A DNA stretch of 64,000 nucleotides from Methylacidimicrobium sp. B4 (GTDB lineage Bacteria; Verrucomicrobiota; Verrucomicrobiia; Methylacidiphilales; Methylacidiphilaceae): NCBI RefSeq assembly GCF_017310545.1, contig NZ_CP066203.1, positions 1,798,001 to 1,862,000 of the forward strand, written 5' to 3'. Below the pieces are notes generated by a model. The model was given only the letters and a program-made list of their open reading frames with translations. It was not told the DNA's origin and ran no database searches. Position numbers and translations under genes: made by a program. Positions 54,543 through 63,184 of this stretch are shown here, piece after piece (the first letter of the stretch is position 1; every line of letters starts with the position of its first letter).

Positions 54543-56012
54543 ATGAATGCGGATGAAATCGGACAGGAGAAGGGTGAACCTTCAAAGAGTGGCGCATCGA
54601 CCGGGACTAGTCCATGGGAAGCGGGCGCGCCCTCCGAAGAGCAGCGGCAGCCTCGGAGCGGACACCCGGCCCGGCCTGCCGAATCCCGCGGCGGTGAGCA
54701 GCCCAATCGCAAGGAAGGAGGTGGGGAGTGGTCTCGTCCTCTTGCGACCGGCCAGCCGCTCAGCCTGAGCGAGCTCCAGCACCTTTCCTTTGCGGAGCTC
54801 CAGCTGAAAGCCGGGGAGTATCAGATCGAGAATCCCGGGCTACTCCGGAAGCACGAGTTGATCTTCGAGACGTTGCGTCGTCATGCCCAGCGCAACGGTC
54901 CGATTTTCGGAGACGGGGTCCTGGAGGTGCTCTCCGAGGGGTATGGCTTCCTGCGGTCGCCCGCCTACAACTACTTTCCTTGTCCCGAAGACGTCTACGT
55001 CTCTCCTGCGCTGATCCGGCGCAACGGCCTCAAGAAGGGCAACCTGGTTTCGGGCCCCATTCGTCACCCGAAGGAGAAGGAGCGATATTTCTCGCTTTTG
55101 CAGGTCGATCTTGTCGAAGGGGAAGAGCCGGACAAGGTCCGCAATCGCATCTTTTTCGACAACCTCACCCCCCTCTTTCCCAACCGTCGGATTTTCCTCG
55201 AAGGAAAGTCGAAGGACGCTTCCCTGCGGGTCATCGATCTGGTTACGCCGATCGGCTTCGGTCAACGCGGTTTGATCGTGGCTCCTCCGAGGACCGGGAA
55301 GACCGTCCTGATGCAGAAGATCGCCAACGGGGTCAGTGAAAATCATCCTCAGGCGCATCTGATCGTCCTTCTGGTCGACGAACGGCCCGAAGAGGTGACC
55401 GATATGGAGCGCTCCGTCCGCGGCGAGGTCATCAGCTCGACCTTCGATGAGACACCGGAGCGCCATGTCCAGGTGGCCGAAATGGTGATCGAGCGGGCGA
55501 AGCGCCTGGCGGAGACGAAGGTGGACGTGGTCATCCTGCTCGACTCGCTGACCCGGTTGGCGCGTGCGTACAACACCTTGCAGCCCCATAGCGGAAAAAT
55601 TTTGACCGGAGGCGTCGACGCCAATGCGCTGCAGAAACCGCGGCGCTTTTTTGCGGCGGCGCGGAACTTGGAAGAAGGCGGGAGCGTGACGATCCTGGCC
55701 ACGGCCCTGATCGAGACCGGGTCGAAGATGGACGACGTCATCTTTGAGGAATTCAAGGGAACCGGCAACATGGAGGTCCATCTCGACCGTGCGCTCGTCG
55801 ACAAGCGAATCTACCCGGCGATCAACATCCCCAAGTCGGGTACGCGCAAGGAGGAGCTCCTCTATCATCCCGACGAGATTGCGCGGATTCATGTCTTGCG
55901 CCGCGCGCTTTCCTCCGTACCTCCGGTGGAGGCCATGGAGCTGCTGCTCGAGCGGTTGCGCAAGACCAAGAGCAACGTCGAGTTCCTCCTTTCGATGAAT
56001 CTCAAGGAGTAG
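54543..56012 (+). CDS. rho: Transcription termination factor Rho
   Basis: 489 residues from ATG 54543. Residues 1-~70 form a polar, low-complexity extension before the Rho N-terminal domain ([15 protein letters not shown]). The RNA-binding cold-shock-like domain has [18 protein letters not shown]. The P-loop is [10 protein letters not shown] (family PPKAGKT), then [17 protein letters not shown], the Q-loop [20 protein letters not shown] and [18 protein letters not shown]. It is an RNA helicase that ends transcripts lacking intrinsic terminators, which fits the scarcity of hairpin terminators seen here. The N-terminal start is uncertain by ~30 residues. Confidence 0.96.
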   Translation: MNADEIGQEKGEPSKSGASTGTSPWEAGAPSEEQRQPRSGHPARPAESRGGEQPNRKEGGGEWSRPLATGQPLSLSELQHLSFAELQLKAGEYQIENPGLLRKHELIFETLRRHAQRNGPIFGDGVLEVLSEGYGFLRSPAYNYFPCPEDVYVSPALIRRNGLKKGNLVSGPIRHPKEKERYFSLLQVDLVEGEEPDKVRNRIFFDNLTPLFPNRRIFLEGKSKDASLRVIDLVTPIGFGQRGLIVAPPRTGKTVLMQKIANGVSENHPQAHLIVLLVDERPEEVTDMERSVRGEVISSTFDETPERHVQVAEMVIERAKRLAETKVDVVILLDSLTRLARAYNTLQPHSGKILTGGVDANALQKPRRFFAAARNLEEGGSVTILATALIETGSKMDDVIFEEFKGTGNMEVHLDRALVDKRIYPAINIPKSGTRKEELLYHPDEIARIHVLRRALSSVPPVEAMELLLERLRKTKSNVEFLLSMNLKE

Positions 56013-56032
56013 AGTTCTTTCCACTCGTCCCG

Positions 56033-57043
56033 ATGAAGATCCTGGTGACCGGTGGGGCGGGGTATGTGGGAAGCGTCTGCGTGGAGTTTCTCCTGGAGGC
56101 AGGCATTTCCGTAGTGGTCGTTGACAATCTCTCCGAAGGACACCGGGCGGCGGTGGACGAACGGGCCACCTTCCATCGGCTCGATTTGAGCGACCGCGAG
56201 GGGATTCTGGCCTTATTCCGAGCCGAGAGGCCCGATTCGGTCATCCATTTTGCGGCCAACGCCCTGGTCGCCGAGTCGATGCGGGATCCTTCGGCCTACT
56301 TCCGCAACAATGCGTTCTATGGGATCCATCTGCTCGACGCCATGGTGGCAACGGGAGTGCGCAAGATCGTCTTTTCCTCCACTTGCGCCGTCTACGGGCT
56401 CCCGCTCAAGATTCCGATCGAGGAGCGGGGAGAGGCGAAGCCGATCAATCCCTACGGCGAGTCGAAGCTCTGCTTCGAAAGGATCTTGCGCTGGTATGCG
56501 GAGATCCACGGGATCGTTCCGCTGATTCTGCGCTACTTCAATGCCGCCGGAGCTTCGGACCGGTATGGGGAAGACCATGAGCAAGAAACCCATCTGATTC
56601 CCAACGTATTGCGGGTGGCGTTGGGAAAGCGCAGGACGGTAGAGGTCTACGGGGACGGATTTGCCACCCCTGATGGCACGGCGATCCGGGATTACGTCCA
56701 CGTGCGCGACCTGGCGGCAGCCCATCTGGCTGTGCTGCGGCGAGAGCAACCCAGCCTCTACAACGTGGGGACCGGAGAGGGGTGGTCGGTCCTGCAAGTC
56801 GTCGAGATGGCGCGCAAGATCACCGGAGCCCCGATCCCCTACGACGTCCGGCCAGCTCGTCCGGGGGATCCACCGCGCCTTGTGGCGAACGTTCACAAGA
56901 TCCACCAGGAGCTCTCGTGGAAGCCGGAACGCTCGCGGCTTTCCGAAATCATCGAGAGCGCCTGGCGGTGGCATCGGGCACATCCCGACGGATATCCGGA
57001 AGACCCAGCGGAAGCGGAGAGGCAGAGAGGAAGGGCCACATAG
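56033..57043 (+). CDS. galE: UDP-glucose 4-epimerase
   Basis: 336 residues. The NAD site TGGAGYVGS (6-14), Tyr141-x3-Lys145 in NPYGESKLCFE, RYFNAAGA and the C-terminal YNVGTGEGWSVLQVVE match GalE of the extended SDR family. It interconverts UDP-glucose and UDP-galactose for envelope sugars. It lies 20 bp after rho on the same strand. Confidence 0.94.
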   Translation: MKILVTGGAGYVGSVCVEFLLEAGISVVVVDNLSEGHRAAVDERATFHRLDLSDREGILALFRAERPDSVIHFAANALVAESMRDPSAYFRNNAFYGIHLLDAMVATGVRKIVFSSTCAVYGLPLKIPIEERGEAKPINPYGESKLCFERILRWYAEIHGIVPLILRYFNAAGASDRYGEDHEQETHLIPNVLRVALGKRRTVEVYGDGFATPDGTAIRDYVHVRDLAAAHLAVLRREQPSLYNVGTGEGWSVLQVVEMARKITGAPIPYDVRPARPGDPPRLVANVHKIHQELSWKPERSRLSEIIESAWRWHRAHPDGYPEDPAEAERQRGRAT

Positions 57044-57173
57044 CGGAATTCCGCGCCGGGCCGCTTTCGTGCACCCAAAACGGAGGGATTGGTACCCAAC
57101 CGGGCACCGACTCCGCAGGGCGGAGCTGCTCTTTTCCCTTGTGGAGCAAGCAATAGCGCGGTACATCGAGAAA

Positions 57174-58454
57174 ATGGGCGGTGATCGCCGGGAGATGCGG
57201 GAGCGCCGAGCTCAGAGAGTTCCGGCTCGGTTTGCGGGCTGCGGGCTCCCGGAACGGCCGCGGCGGTGGGCCACAGGCTTTTCCCCAGCACCGCTGGCTA
57301 CTGCGGGCTTCTCGGACGAACCGAGAGGGATCGCCGGAAGAATATGGCGCCATGCCCGTGCGGCCGTGGTGCTCGTAGCGGTGGTGCTTCCCGTGACGGG
57401 AAGGGCGGACGGGATTCGCCTCGACCGCGACAATCCGGCGAGTGAGGCGATCGTTCAGGTGGTCGCCTATCAAGGCATCGGCAACGGCATCGTTCGGGTG
57501 ACCGGAACCGGGTTTTTCGTCAACCCCCATGGTCAGCTGATCACCAATCGACATCTCCTGTCTCGGGCGGTCTTCTGTGCGGTCCTGGGACCCGGGACGG
57601 AGCCGCTCCGCGTCGACCGGGTCTTGGCGGAGGCGGGAGATCTGGTCCTGGTGCAAGTCGACCTTCCGACCGGGGCAAAGGCCGAAGCCCTCCAGCTGAG
57701 AAAGACCCCCCCCATTCGGGGGGAGGCGATTCGGATCGAAGGCTATCCTCTGGGTGTGGGTCTTGCCTCCGCGTCCGGGCGGGTGGTTGGATTTCGGCAT
57801 AAACCCTATCACGGAGCTCTTTCCTTCGAGGTGGACGCGCCAACCTTTTCCGGGAATAGCGGAGGCCCCGTTGTCGATGAAGTGGGACGAGTCGTCGGAG
57901 TGACGACCTTTCGTTCCCTCCAGGGAACGAACCGGCTCGCCGGGGCGCTCTGCCCCCGCGTCCTGATGGATGAGAGTCGCATCGTCGACCTCCCCTTCCC
58001 GGTCTGGTCTCGGCGAACCGGAAACGGAAGGGGAGCGGTCGGCCCAGCCGCCAATGGATGGAGGGCGCTGCAGTGCGGAGACCTCCAGTCGGCGCGCCTT
58101 TTTTTTCGAACCGCCCTCCGCAGTCAAACCAGAGGGGCATTGCTGCACCAAGGCCTTGCCGAAGCCCTGCTGGAAAGCGGACGGCCCCAGGAAGCCGCCT
58201 TGTCTCTCTCCGCCGCGATCGAGGAGAGACCGAAGGATTTTCTCGCTCGCCTTCGGCTCGCCGCCGTCTACCGTCGGCTGGGAAAACCGGAGTTGGCGGC
58301 ACTCGAGGAAGCGGCCGGCCGAAGAATCGAAGGGTCGATCTTCTCTCGGATCGAAACCGAGGTGGCCGCCCGGGAGCAGACCGGCCTTCCCGGACTTTGG
58401 GAAAAAGCACGCTTCATTCTCCAGCGGCCAGTCGAATCGGGAGAGCTGCGTTAG
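57174..58454 (+). CDS. Secreted trypsin-like serine protease with TPR-like C-terminus
   Basis: 426 residues from ATG 57174; ATG 57195 is an alternative. A basic ~50-residue leader precedes a hydrophobic signal-type stretch (HARAAVVLVAVVLPVTGRADG). The trypsin-like domain keeps the triad His127 (ITNRHLL), Asp156 (EAGDLVLVQV) and Ser229 (TFSGNSGGPVV). From ~residue 300 Ala/Leu-rich helices (ALRSQTRGALLHQGLAEALLESG...) look like two or three TPR-type repeats. There is no PDZ domain, so it is not DegP-like. An outer-envelope protease is likely; the target is unknown. Its stop overlaps the convergent rbfA stop by 4 bp. Confidence 0.8.
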   Translation: MGGDRREMRERRAQRVPARFAGCGLPERPRRWATGFSPAPLATAGFSDEPRGIAGRIWRHARAAVVLVAVVLPVTGRADGIRLDRDNPASEAIVQVVAYQGIGNGIVRVTGTGFFVNPHGQLITNRHLLSRAVFCAVLGPGTEPLRVDRVLAEAGDLVLVQVDLPTGAKAEALQLRKTPPIRGEAIRIEGYPLGVGLASASGRVVGFRHKPYHGALSFEVDAPTFSGNSGGPVVDEVGRVVGVTTFRSLQGTNRLAGALCPRVLMDESRIVDLPFPVWSRRTGNGRGAVGPAANGWRALQCGDLQSARLFFRTALRSQTRGALLHQGLAEALLESGRPQEAALSLSAAIEERPKDFLARLRLAAVYRRLGKPELAALEEAAGRRIEGSIFSRIETEVAAREQTGLPGLWEKARFILQRPVESGELR

Positions 58455-58828
58455 CTTTCCGGAGCCGGCGGTTTCTCCCCCTCTTCGCCCTCGCTCTCGA
58501 TTTCCTGGAGAATGCGCAGGATGCGATCCCCTCGTTCCAGGGAGTCGTCGAGGCGAAAGGTCAGCTGGGGTGTAAACTTGGACTGGAGCTTCTTGCCGAG
58601 CCGATGCTGCCACTCCCTGCGGTGGCGATGGAGGAGAGAGAGCAGCTCTTCGTTCCGCAGGGGAGACTGCCATGCGCTGACGAAGACGAAAGCCTCTTTC
58701 AGATCCGGAGTCGTTTCGACCGCAGCAATGGTCAGCAGCAAGCCTTCGAGTGAGACTTCCCTGCGAAAGTATTCCGAAAGTTCCTTTCGGATGACTTCTG
58801 ACACCCGGACGGTTCGATGTGTACCCAT
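58451..58828 (-). CDS. rbfA: Ribosome-binding factor A
   Basis: 125 residues with the RbfA KH-like fold: RVSEVIRKELSEYF at the start, LLLTIAAVETTPDLKEAFVFVSAW in the middle and KLQSKFTPQLTFRLDDSLERGDRIL towards the end. It helps mature the 30S subunit at low temperature. It is last in nusA-infB-rbfA, after a 135-bp gap that holds a 7-bp-stem hairpin. Confidence 0.95.
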   Translation of the reverse strand: MGTHRTVRVSEVIRKELSEYFRREVSLEGLLLTIAAVETTPDLKEAFVFVSAWQSPLRNEELLSLLHRHRREWQHRLGKKLQSKFTPQLTFRLDDSLERGDRILRILQEIESEGEEGEKPPAPES

Positions 58829-58878
58829 GATAGCGGCTCCGAAGGATTTCTGCAGGAGAGGACAGGGCAGGTCGTGAG

Positions 58879-58900
58879 CCGGGACCCGGATCCGTCCCGG
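58879..58900 (-). repeat. GC-rich hairpin between infB and rbfA
   Basis: CCGGGAC (58879-58885) and GTCCCGG (58894-58900) are exact reverse complements around an 8-base loop. It has no T-run on the minus strand, so it is not a terminator. It could be a processing or pausing element in the infB-rbfA transcript. Confidence 0.4.
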
Positions 58901-58963
58901 TGGGGAACAGAACAGGAGCTCAACCGGCGGGATGCAGCGTGGCCCAGGAGCGAGGCGTGACCA

Positions 58964-60883
58964 TCAGAGGCTTTGGGGAACTCGCTCCAGCTGATAGCAC
59001 TGGATGGTGTCGTTCGGCTCGTAATCATCGAAATTCCCCAGGCGCATGCCGCACTCGAGTCCCGCCCGGACCTCCGGGACCTCGTCCTGAAAGCGTTTGA
59101 GGGTTTGGATGCTCCCATCGTAAATCGGCTGCTTGCCGCGGAGCACCCGGGCCTGACCCTTACGGACCATTCTGCCCGACTGTACCAGGACACCCGCAAC
59201 CGAAAATTTATTGAGCTCAAACACCTTCTTGACGAGCGCCGTACCGAGCACCGTTTCACGGAGCTCCGGTTCGAGCAGTCCCGCCATGGCGTCCCGGACT
59301 TGGTCGACGAGCTCGTAAATAATGCTGAAGAGCTTGATCTGGACCCCTTCCCGCTTGGCGGCGGCCGCGGCGGAGCTATCGGTCTTGACGTTGAAGCCGA
59401 TCACGATCCCCTCCGACGCCTTGGCCAGAAGAATATCTGACTCGGTTACCGGGCCAGCTGCGGAATGAATGATCGATAGCTCCACCTTGTTGCTGGGAAT
59501 CTTTTGGAGTTGGCCGATCAGGGCTTCGATCGATCCCTGAGTGTCCCCCTTGAGCACCAAGTGCAGCGTCTTGCGCTGACCCTCGGCGATCGCCGCGAAG
59601 AGATTTTCCAACGTGATCTTCGGACCGTCTTCCTGCCGGGGACGCTTGAGCGCTGCGAGCCGTTCTTCTGCGGTCTGCCTCGCCTTGCGCTCGTCGCTCT
59701 CTACGATCAGCTCTTCTCCCGGCGAAGGGAGGCCGCTCAAGCCGAGGACCTTGACAGGGGTGGATGGCATCGCCTCCCGCACCGTCTTCCCCAGATCGTT
59801 GATGAGCGCCCGGATCCGTCCCCAATACGGCCCGCACACCGCGATGTCTCCCGCATGCAGGATCCCTTTCTGAACCAGGACGGTCGCCGTCGGTCCTCGC
59901 CCCGTCTCCATCTGTGCCTCGATTACCCGGCCGACCGCCGGACCATGAAAGGGAGCATGCAGCTCGAGAACCTCCGCCTGGAGAAGGATCATCTCGAGAA
60001 GATGATCGATCCCTTTCCCTTTCAGCGCGGAGACTTCGCAGAAGATGGTCTCTCCGCCAAACTCTTCCGGGACCAATCCGCGTTCCTGGAGCTGAGTCTT
60101 CACTCGGAGCGGGTTCGCTCCCGGAGCATCGATCTTGTTGATGGCGACCAGGATCGGAACTCCCGCCGCCCGGGCATGATCGATGGCCTCCATCGTCTGC
60201 GGCATGGCACCGTCGTCGGCCGCAACGACGAGCACGACCAGGTCGGTGATCGAAGCTCCCCGAGCCCTCATTGCGGTAAACGCTTCGTGGCCGGGGGTGT
60301 CGATGAAGGTGATCGATTTGCCGCCGCGGCTGATCGTATAGGCTCCAATGTGCTGGGTGATCCCTCCGGCCTCCCCCGCGGCAACCCGGGTGTGCCGGAT
60401 CGCATCCAGCAAGGTGGTTTTTCCGTGATCGACATGACCGAGAAAGGCTACGACGGGACAGCGAGCCTGCAACTCGGGCTTTACCTCCCGGGCGGGCGGC
60501 GGTTCTTCGATCACCTTGGGGGGCGGCGGCGGGGGTCCGTGACGCTCCTTGCGCTCCGTCTGCACCTCGAAGCCCATGCGGTTCGAAACCTTTCGGGCGA
60601 CATCCTCGTCCAACAGCTGGGTCAGGGTAGGGAAGATGTTCATCTCCATGAGATGATGAATCAATTGGAAGGGCTTGATTTCCAGAAGGCCCGCCAGCTC
60701 CTTGACCGCAATCGGCCCCCGAAGGGAAATCGTTTTCTGGGCAGGGGGTGCGGAGCCCTCTTCGGGCTCCGGTGGCGGGGCAACTGGCTTGGGAGGTGCT
60801 TCCGTCAGAGCAGCGTGCCCTGCGGAGATGGTGCGATCGTCCCTCTGCTCCGGAGGCGACAGGGTCTGCTTGGTCTTGGGCAT
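58964..60883 (-). CDS. infB: Translation initiation factor IF-2
   Basis: 639 residues, short for the family. An N-terminal IF2_N-like block ([21 protein letters not shown], ~53-73) follows a Pro/Ala-rich stretch. The GTPase domain opens with GHVDHGKTT (149-157), then [17 protein letters not shown] and NKIDAPGAN. Domains II-IV include [17 protein letters not shown] and a C-terminal [18 protein letters not shown]. It brings fMet-tRNA to the 30S subunit. It lies 21 bp after nusA. Confidence 0.98.
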   Translation of the reverse strand: MPKTKQTLSPPEQRDDRTISAGHAALTEAPPKPVAPPPEPEEGSAPPAQKTISLRGPIAVKELAGLLEIKPFQLIHHLMEMNIFPTLTQLLDEDVARKVSNRMGFEVQTERKERHGPPPPPPKVIEEPPPAREVKPELQARCPVVAFLGHVDHGKTTLLDAIRHTRVAAGEAGGITQHIGAYTISRGGKSITFIDTPGHEAFTAMRARGASITDLVVLVVAADDGAMPQTMEAIDHARAAGVPILVAINKIDAPGANPLRVKTQLQERGLVPEEFGGETIFCEVSALKGKGIDHLLEMILLQAEVLELHAPFHGPAVGRVIEAQMETGRGPTATVLVQKGILHAGDIAVCGPYWGRIRALINDLGKTVREAMPSTPVKVLGLSGLPSPGEELIVESDERKARQTAEERLAALKRPRQEDGPKITLENLFAAIAEGQRKTLHLVLKGDTQGSIEALIGQLQKIPSNKVELSIIHSAAGPVTESDILLAKASEGIVIGFNVKTDSSAAAAAKREGVQIKLFSIIYELVDQVRDAMAGLLEPELRETVLGTALVKKVFELNKFSVAGVLVQSGRMVRKGQARVLRGKQPIYDGSIQTLKRFQDEVPEVRAGLECGMRLGNFDDYEPNDTIQCYQLERVPQSL

Positions 60884-60904
60884 GAAAAACTCGGGTGGCT
60901 GAAC

Positions 60905-62158
60905 TTAAGAAGCTTTCGCGCAATGCCGTGCGTTTTCGCGCAATTGCTTAACGGCGATCAGGTCTAATTCGGGAAGCACCGAGGCGAGATCGGTCTCCTC
61001 GCTTTCGGCTACGGCAGACGGGCTCAAGAAGCCCGCTCGTACGATCTGCTCGGCCGTGGACGGATCGACCGAGAGGGCGCTCGCCATCTCCTCGGTCGCT
61101 CGCGCCAGCTTTTGCGCAAAGTTTTCCTCCGCTGACTGTTCTCGGACAACGTCGATTTCCCATCCAGTGATCTTGCTCGCCAGCCAGGCGTTCTTCCCTT
61201 TTCGACCCAGGGCGATGGAATAGTTCTCCTCATCGACCACGACCTTCACGCGCTTGCCCGCCTCATTGAGCTCGACGCTCTTGATGCGAGCGGGCTTGAG
61301 GGCTTCAACGGCCAACTCGGCCACGTCGGAGGACCAGCGAAAGAGGTCGATCTTTTCGATGTGGAGCTCGCGCACGATGTTCTTGACCCGGGCCCCTCGC
61401 ACCCCCACGCAGGCTCCGACGGGATCGATCTTGGGATTGGCGCTCCAGACGGCGATCTTCGTTCGAAAGCCGGGCTCCCTGGCCATGGCCTTGATCTCCA
61501 CCGTGTGGTCGGCCACCTCGCTCACTTCCAGCTCGAGGAGCTTCCGGACAAAATTGGGATGGCTGCGGGAGAGGAGGATTTGCGGGCCATGGGAGGTATT
61601 ATCCACGGCGAGCACGTAGGCGCGGATCCGGTCCCCGACAACATACTCCTCGCCGGGCACCCGCTCGCGAGCCTGCATCACGCCTTCGTAGCGGCCGAGG
61701 TCGAGAATCACGTCCGATCGATCGAAACGCCGGACGGTTCCCATGACGATGTGATCGACGCGGTCCTTGAACTCGGCGAGCACCATCTCGCGCTCGATCG
61801 AGCGGAGGGCCTGATTGATCGTCTGCTTGAAGACCTGTGCGGCGATGCGACCGAAGTCCTTGGGGGTTACCTCGACATCGATCAGCTGCCCGAGCTGCGC
61901 GGTCGGGTCGATCTCCTTGGCCCGCTTCAAGGAAACTTGGCCCCGCGGATCCTCCACTTTGTCCACCACCTCGAGATTCGCTCGTGCCGTGATCTTGCCA
62001 GTCTTCGGGTGGATTTCTACCCGCAAGTCGCGTGCGGGCCCGATGCTCTTTCGGGCCGCGGCAAGCAGGGCCGATTGCATGGCTTCCAGAAAGGCTTCGC
62101 GATGAATGCCCTTCTCCCTTGCCATGTATTCGATGATGGCCAAGACTTCTTGATTCAT
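60905..62158 (-). CDS. nusA: Transcription termination/antitermination factor NusA
   Basis: 417 residues from ATG 62158, with CGGAGA upstream. The N-terminal RNA-polymerase-binding domain is followed by an S1 domain (MGTVRRFDRSDVILDLG), KH1 (GACVGVRGARVKNIVRELH) and KH2 (ALGRKGKNAWLASKITGW), then a short helical C-terminus without the repeated acidic domains of E. coli NusA. It modulates pausing, hairpin termination and antitermination. It heads nusA-infB-rbfA; the 5' leader contains a terminator-like hairpin. Confidence 0.96.
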   Translation of the reverse strand: MNQEVLAIIEYMAREKGIHREAFLEAMQSALLAAARKSIGPARDLRVEIHPKTGKITARANLEVVDKVEDPRGQVSLKRAKEIDPTAQLGQLIDVEVTPKDFGRIAAQVFKQTINQALRSIEREMVLAEFKDRVDHIVMGTVRRFDRSDVILDLGRYEGVMQARERVPGEEYVVGDRIRAYVLAVDNTSHGPQILLSRSHPNFVRKLLELEVSEVADHTVEIKAMAREPGFRTKIAVWSANPKIDPVGACVGVRGARVKNIVRELHIEKIDLFRWSSDVAELAVEALKPARIKSVELNEAGKRVKVVVDEENYSIALGRKGKNAWLASKITGWEIDVVREQSAEENFAQKLARATEEMASALSVDPSTAEQIVRAGFLSPSAVAESEETDLASVLPELDLIAVKQLRENARHCAKAS

Positions 62159-62184
62159 GACGGTCTCCGGCGATACTTCCAAAG

Positions 62185-62214
62185 AAAAAAAGTGGAAACT
62201 CTGCAAGTTTCCAC
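62185..62214 (-). terminator. Terminator-like hairpin in the nusA leader (possible attenuator)
   Basis: On the minus strand GTGGAAACT (62214-62206), loop TGCAG and AGTTTCCAC (62200-62192) form a perfect 9-bp stem, followed at once by seven T (62191-62185). It lies between a predicted promoter at 62247-62275 and the nusA ATG at 62158. No gene ends here on either strand, so it should work on the nusA transcript itself. Function as an attenuator is inference. Confidence 0.65.
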
Positions 62215-62246
62215 CTTTTCTTTGCAGCAGAATCGCCTTGCCAAAA

Positions 62247-62275
62247 AAGTTACGAACGGTTCTTCCAACGGTCAA
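62247..62275 (-). promoter_or_regulatory. Predicted sigma-70-type promoter for nusA-infB-rbfA
   Basis: On the minus strand TTGACC (62275-62270) and TAACTT (62252-62247) are 17 bp apart. The start site would be near 62240, giving an ~80-nt leader that contains the hairpin at 62192-62214. Matches are five of six and four of six, respectively. Confidence 0.55.
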
Positions 62276-62338
62276 GGTTTGAATTGCTCCGGGTTGCTCC
62301 GGAGCGGCGCGGGACGAGAAAAGCGGAGGCAAAGTCTC

Positions 62339-63184
62339 ATGCACGGCCACGAGGGCGACCAAACGGATGGCTTGGGGTTGATCGCCGGTCGCGGAGTCTA
62401 TCCGGTTTTAGTGGCTCGGGCCGCGCGCCGTGCCGGAGTCGATGGGCTCAGCACGGTCGCCTTCGTCGGGGAGACCGATCCGGAGATCGAGAAGCTCAGC
62501 CGTCGGGTCGAGTGGCTCCGCGTCGGGCAGCTGGGGAGCCTGCTCCGCTTCTTTCGTCGTAGCGGCGTCTCCCGGGCCGTCATGGCGGGGGCGGTCGCCC
62601 CCTCCCATCTTTTCGACTTGCGGCCCGATCTGAAAGCTCTTTTGCTCCTGGCCCGCCTCAAGGTCAGAAACGCCGCCACCATCTTCGGGGCGATTGCAGA
62701 GGAGCTGCGGGGGGTCGGGGTCCTGCTTCTGCCGGCGACGACCTATCTGGAGGAGGAGCTGGCTCCCGCCGGCCATTTCGGTGGGCCGCCTCTTCGTCCG
62801 CGACAAAAGGAAGATGCCGAGTTCGGGTTTCGGATGGCGAAGGAGATTGCTCGGCTCGATATCGGACAATCCCTGGTGGTCAAGCAGGGCACGGTGCTGG
62901 CCGTGGAGGCGTTCGAGGGCACCGACAAGACCCTGGAGCGCGGGGGCGGCCTCGGGCGCGGCAAGGCCGTTTTAATCAAGGTGAGCAAGCCGGACCAGGA
63001 CTTTCGATTCGACGTGCCGGTGATCGGACGACAGACGATCGAGATGGCCAGCAAGTCGGGGGTGGCGCTCATCGTCTGCGAGGCGGGAAAGACGCTGATC
63101 CTGGAGAAGGAGACGGTCGTCCAGCTCGCCCAGGAGCTGGGAATTTCTCTTTACGGAATGCAGGAGGATGGAGAAAACGCATGA
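62339..63184 (+). CDS. lpxI: UDP-2,3-diacylglucosamine pyrophosphatase LpxI
   Basis: 281 residues from ATG 62339, after GCGGAGG. It matches LpxI (DUF1009): GLIAGRGVYPVLVARAARRAG at the start, MAGAVAPSHLFDLRPDLKALLLL, then DIGQSLVVKQGTVLAVEAFEGTDKTL and FDVPVIGRQTIEMASKSG. It cuts UDP-diacyl-GlcN to lipid X in lipid A synthesis, the alternative to LpxH. It is coupled to the following oxidoreductase by ATGA and diverges from nusA. Confidence 0.95.
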   Translation: MHGHEGDQTDGLGLIAGRGVYPVLVARAARRAGVDGLSTVAFVGETDPEIEKLSRRVEWLRVGQLGSLLRFFRRSGVSRAVMAGAVAPSHLFDLRPDLKALLLLARLKVRNAATIFGAIAEELRGVGVLLLPATTYLEEELAPAGHFGGPPLRPRQKEDAEFGFRMAKEIARLDIGQSLVVKQGTVLAVEAFEGTDKTLERGGGLGRGKAVLIKVSKPDQDFRFDVPVIGRQTIEMASKSGVALIVCEAGKTLILEKETVVQLAQELGISLYGMQEDGENA

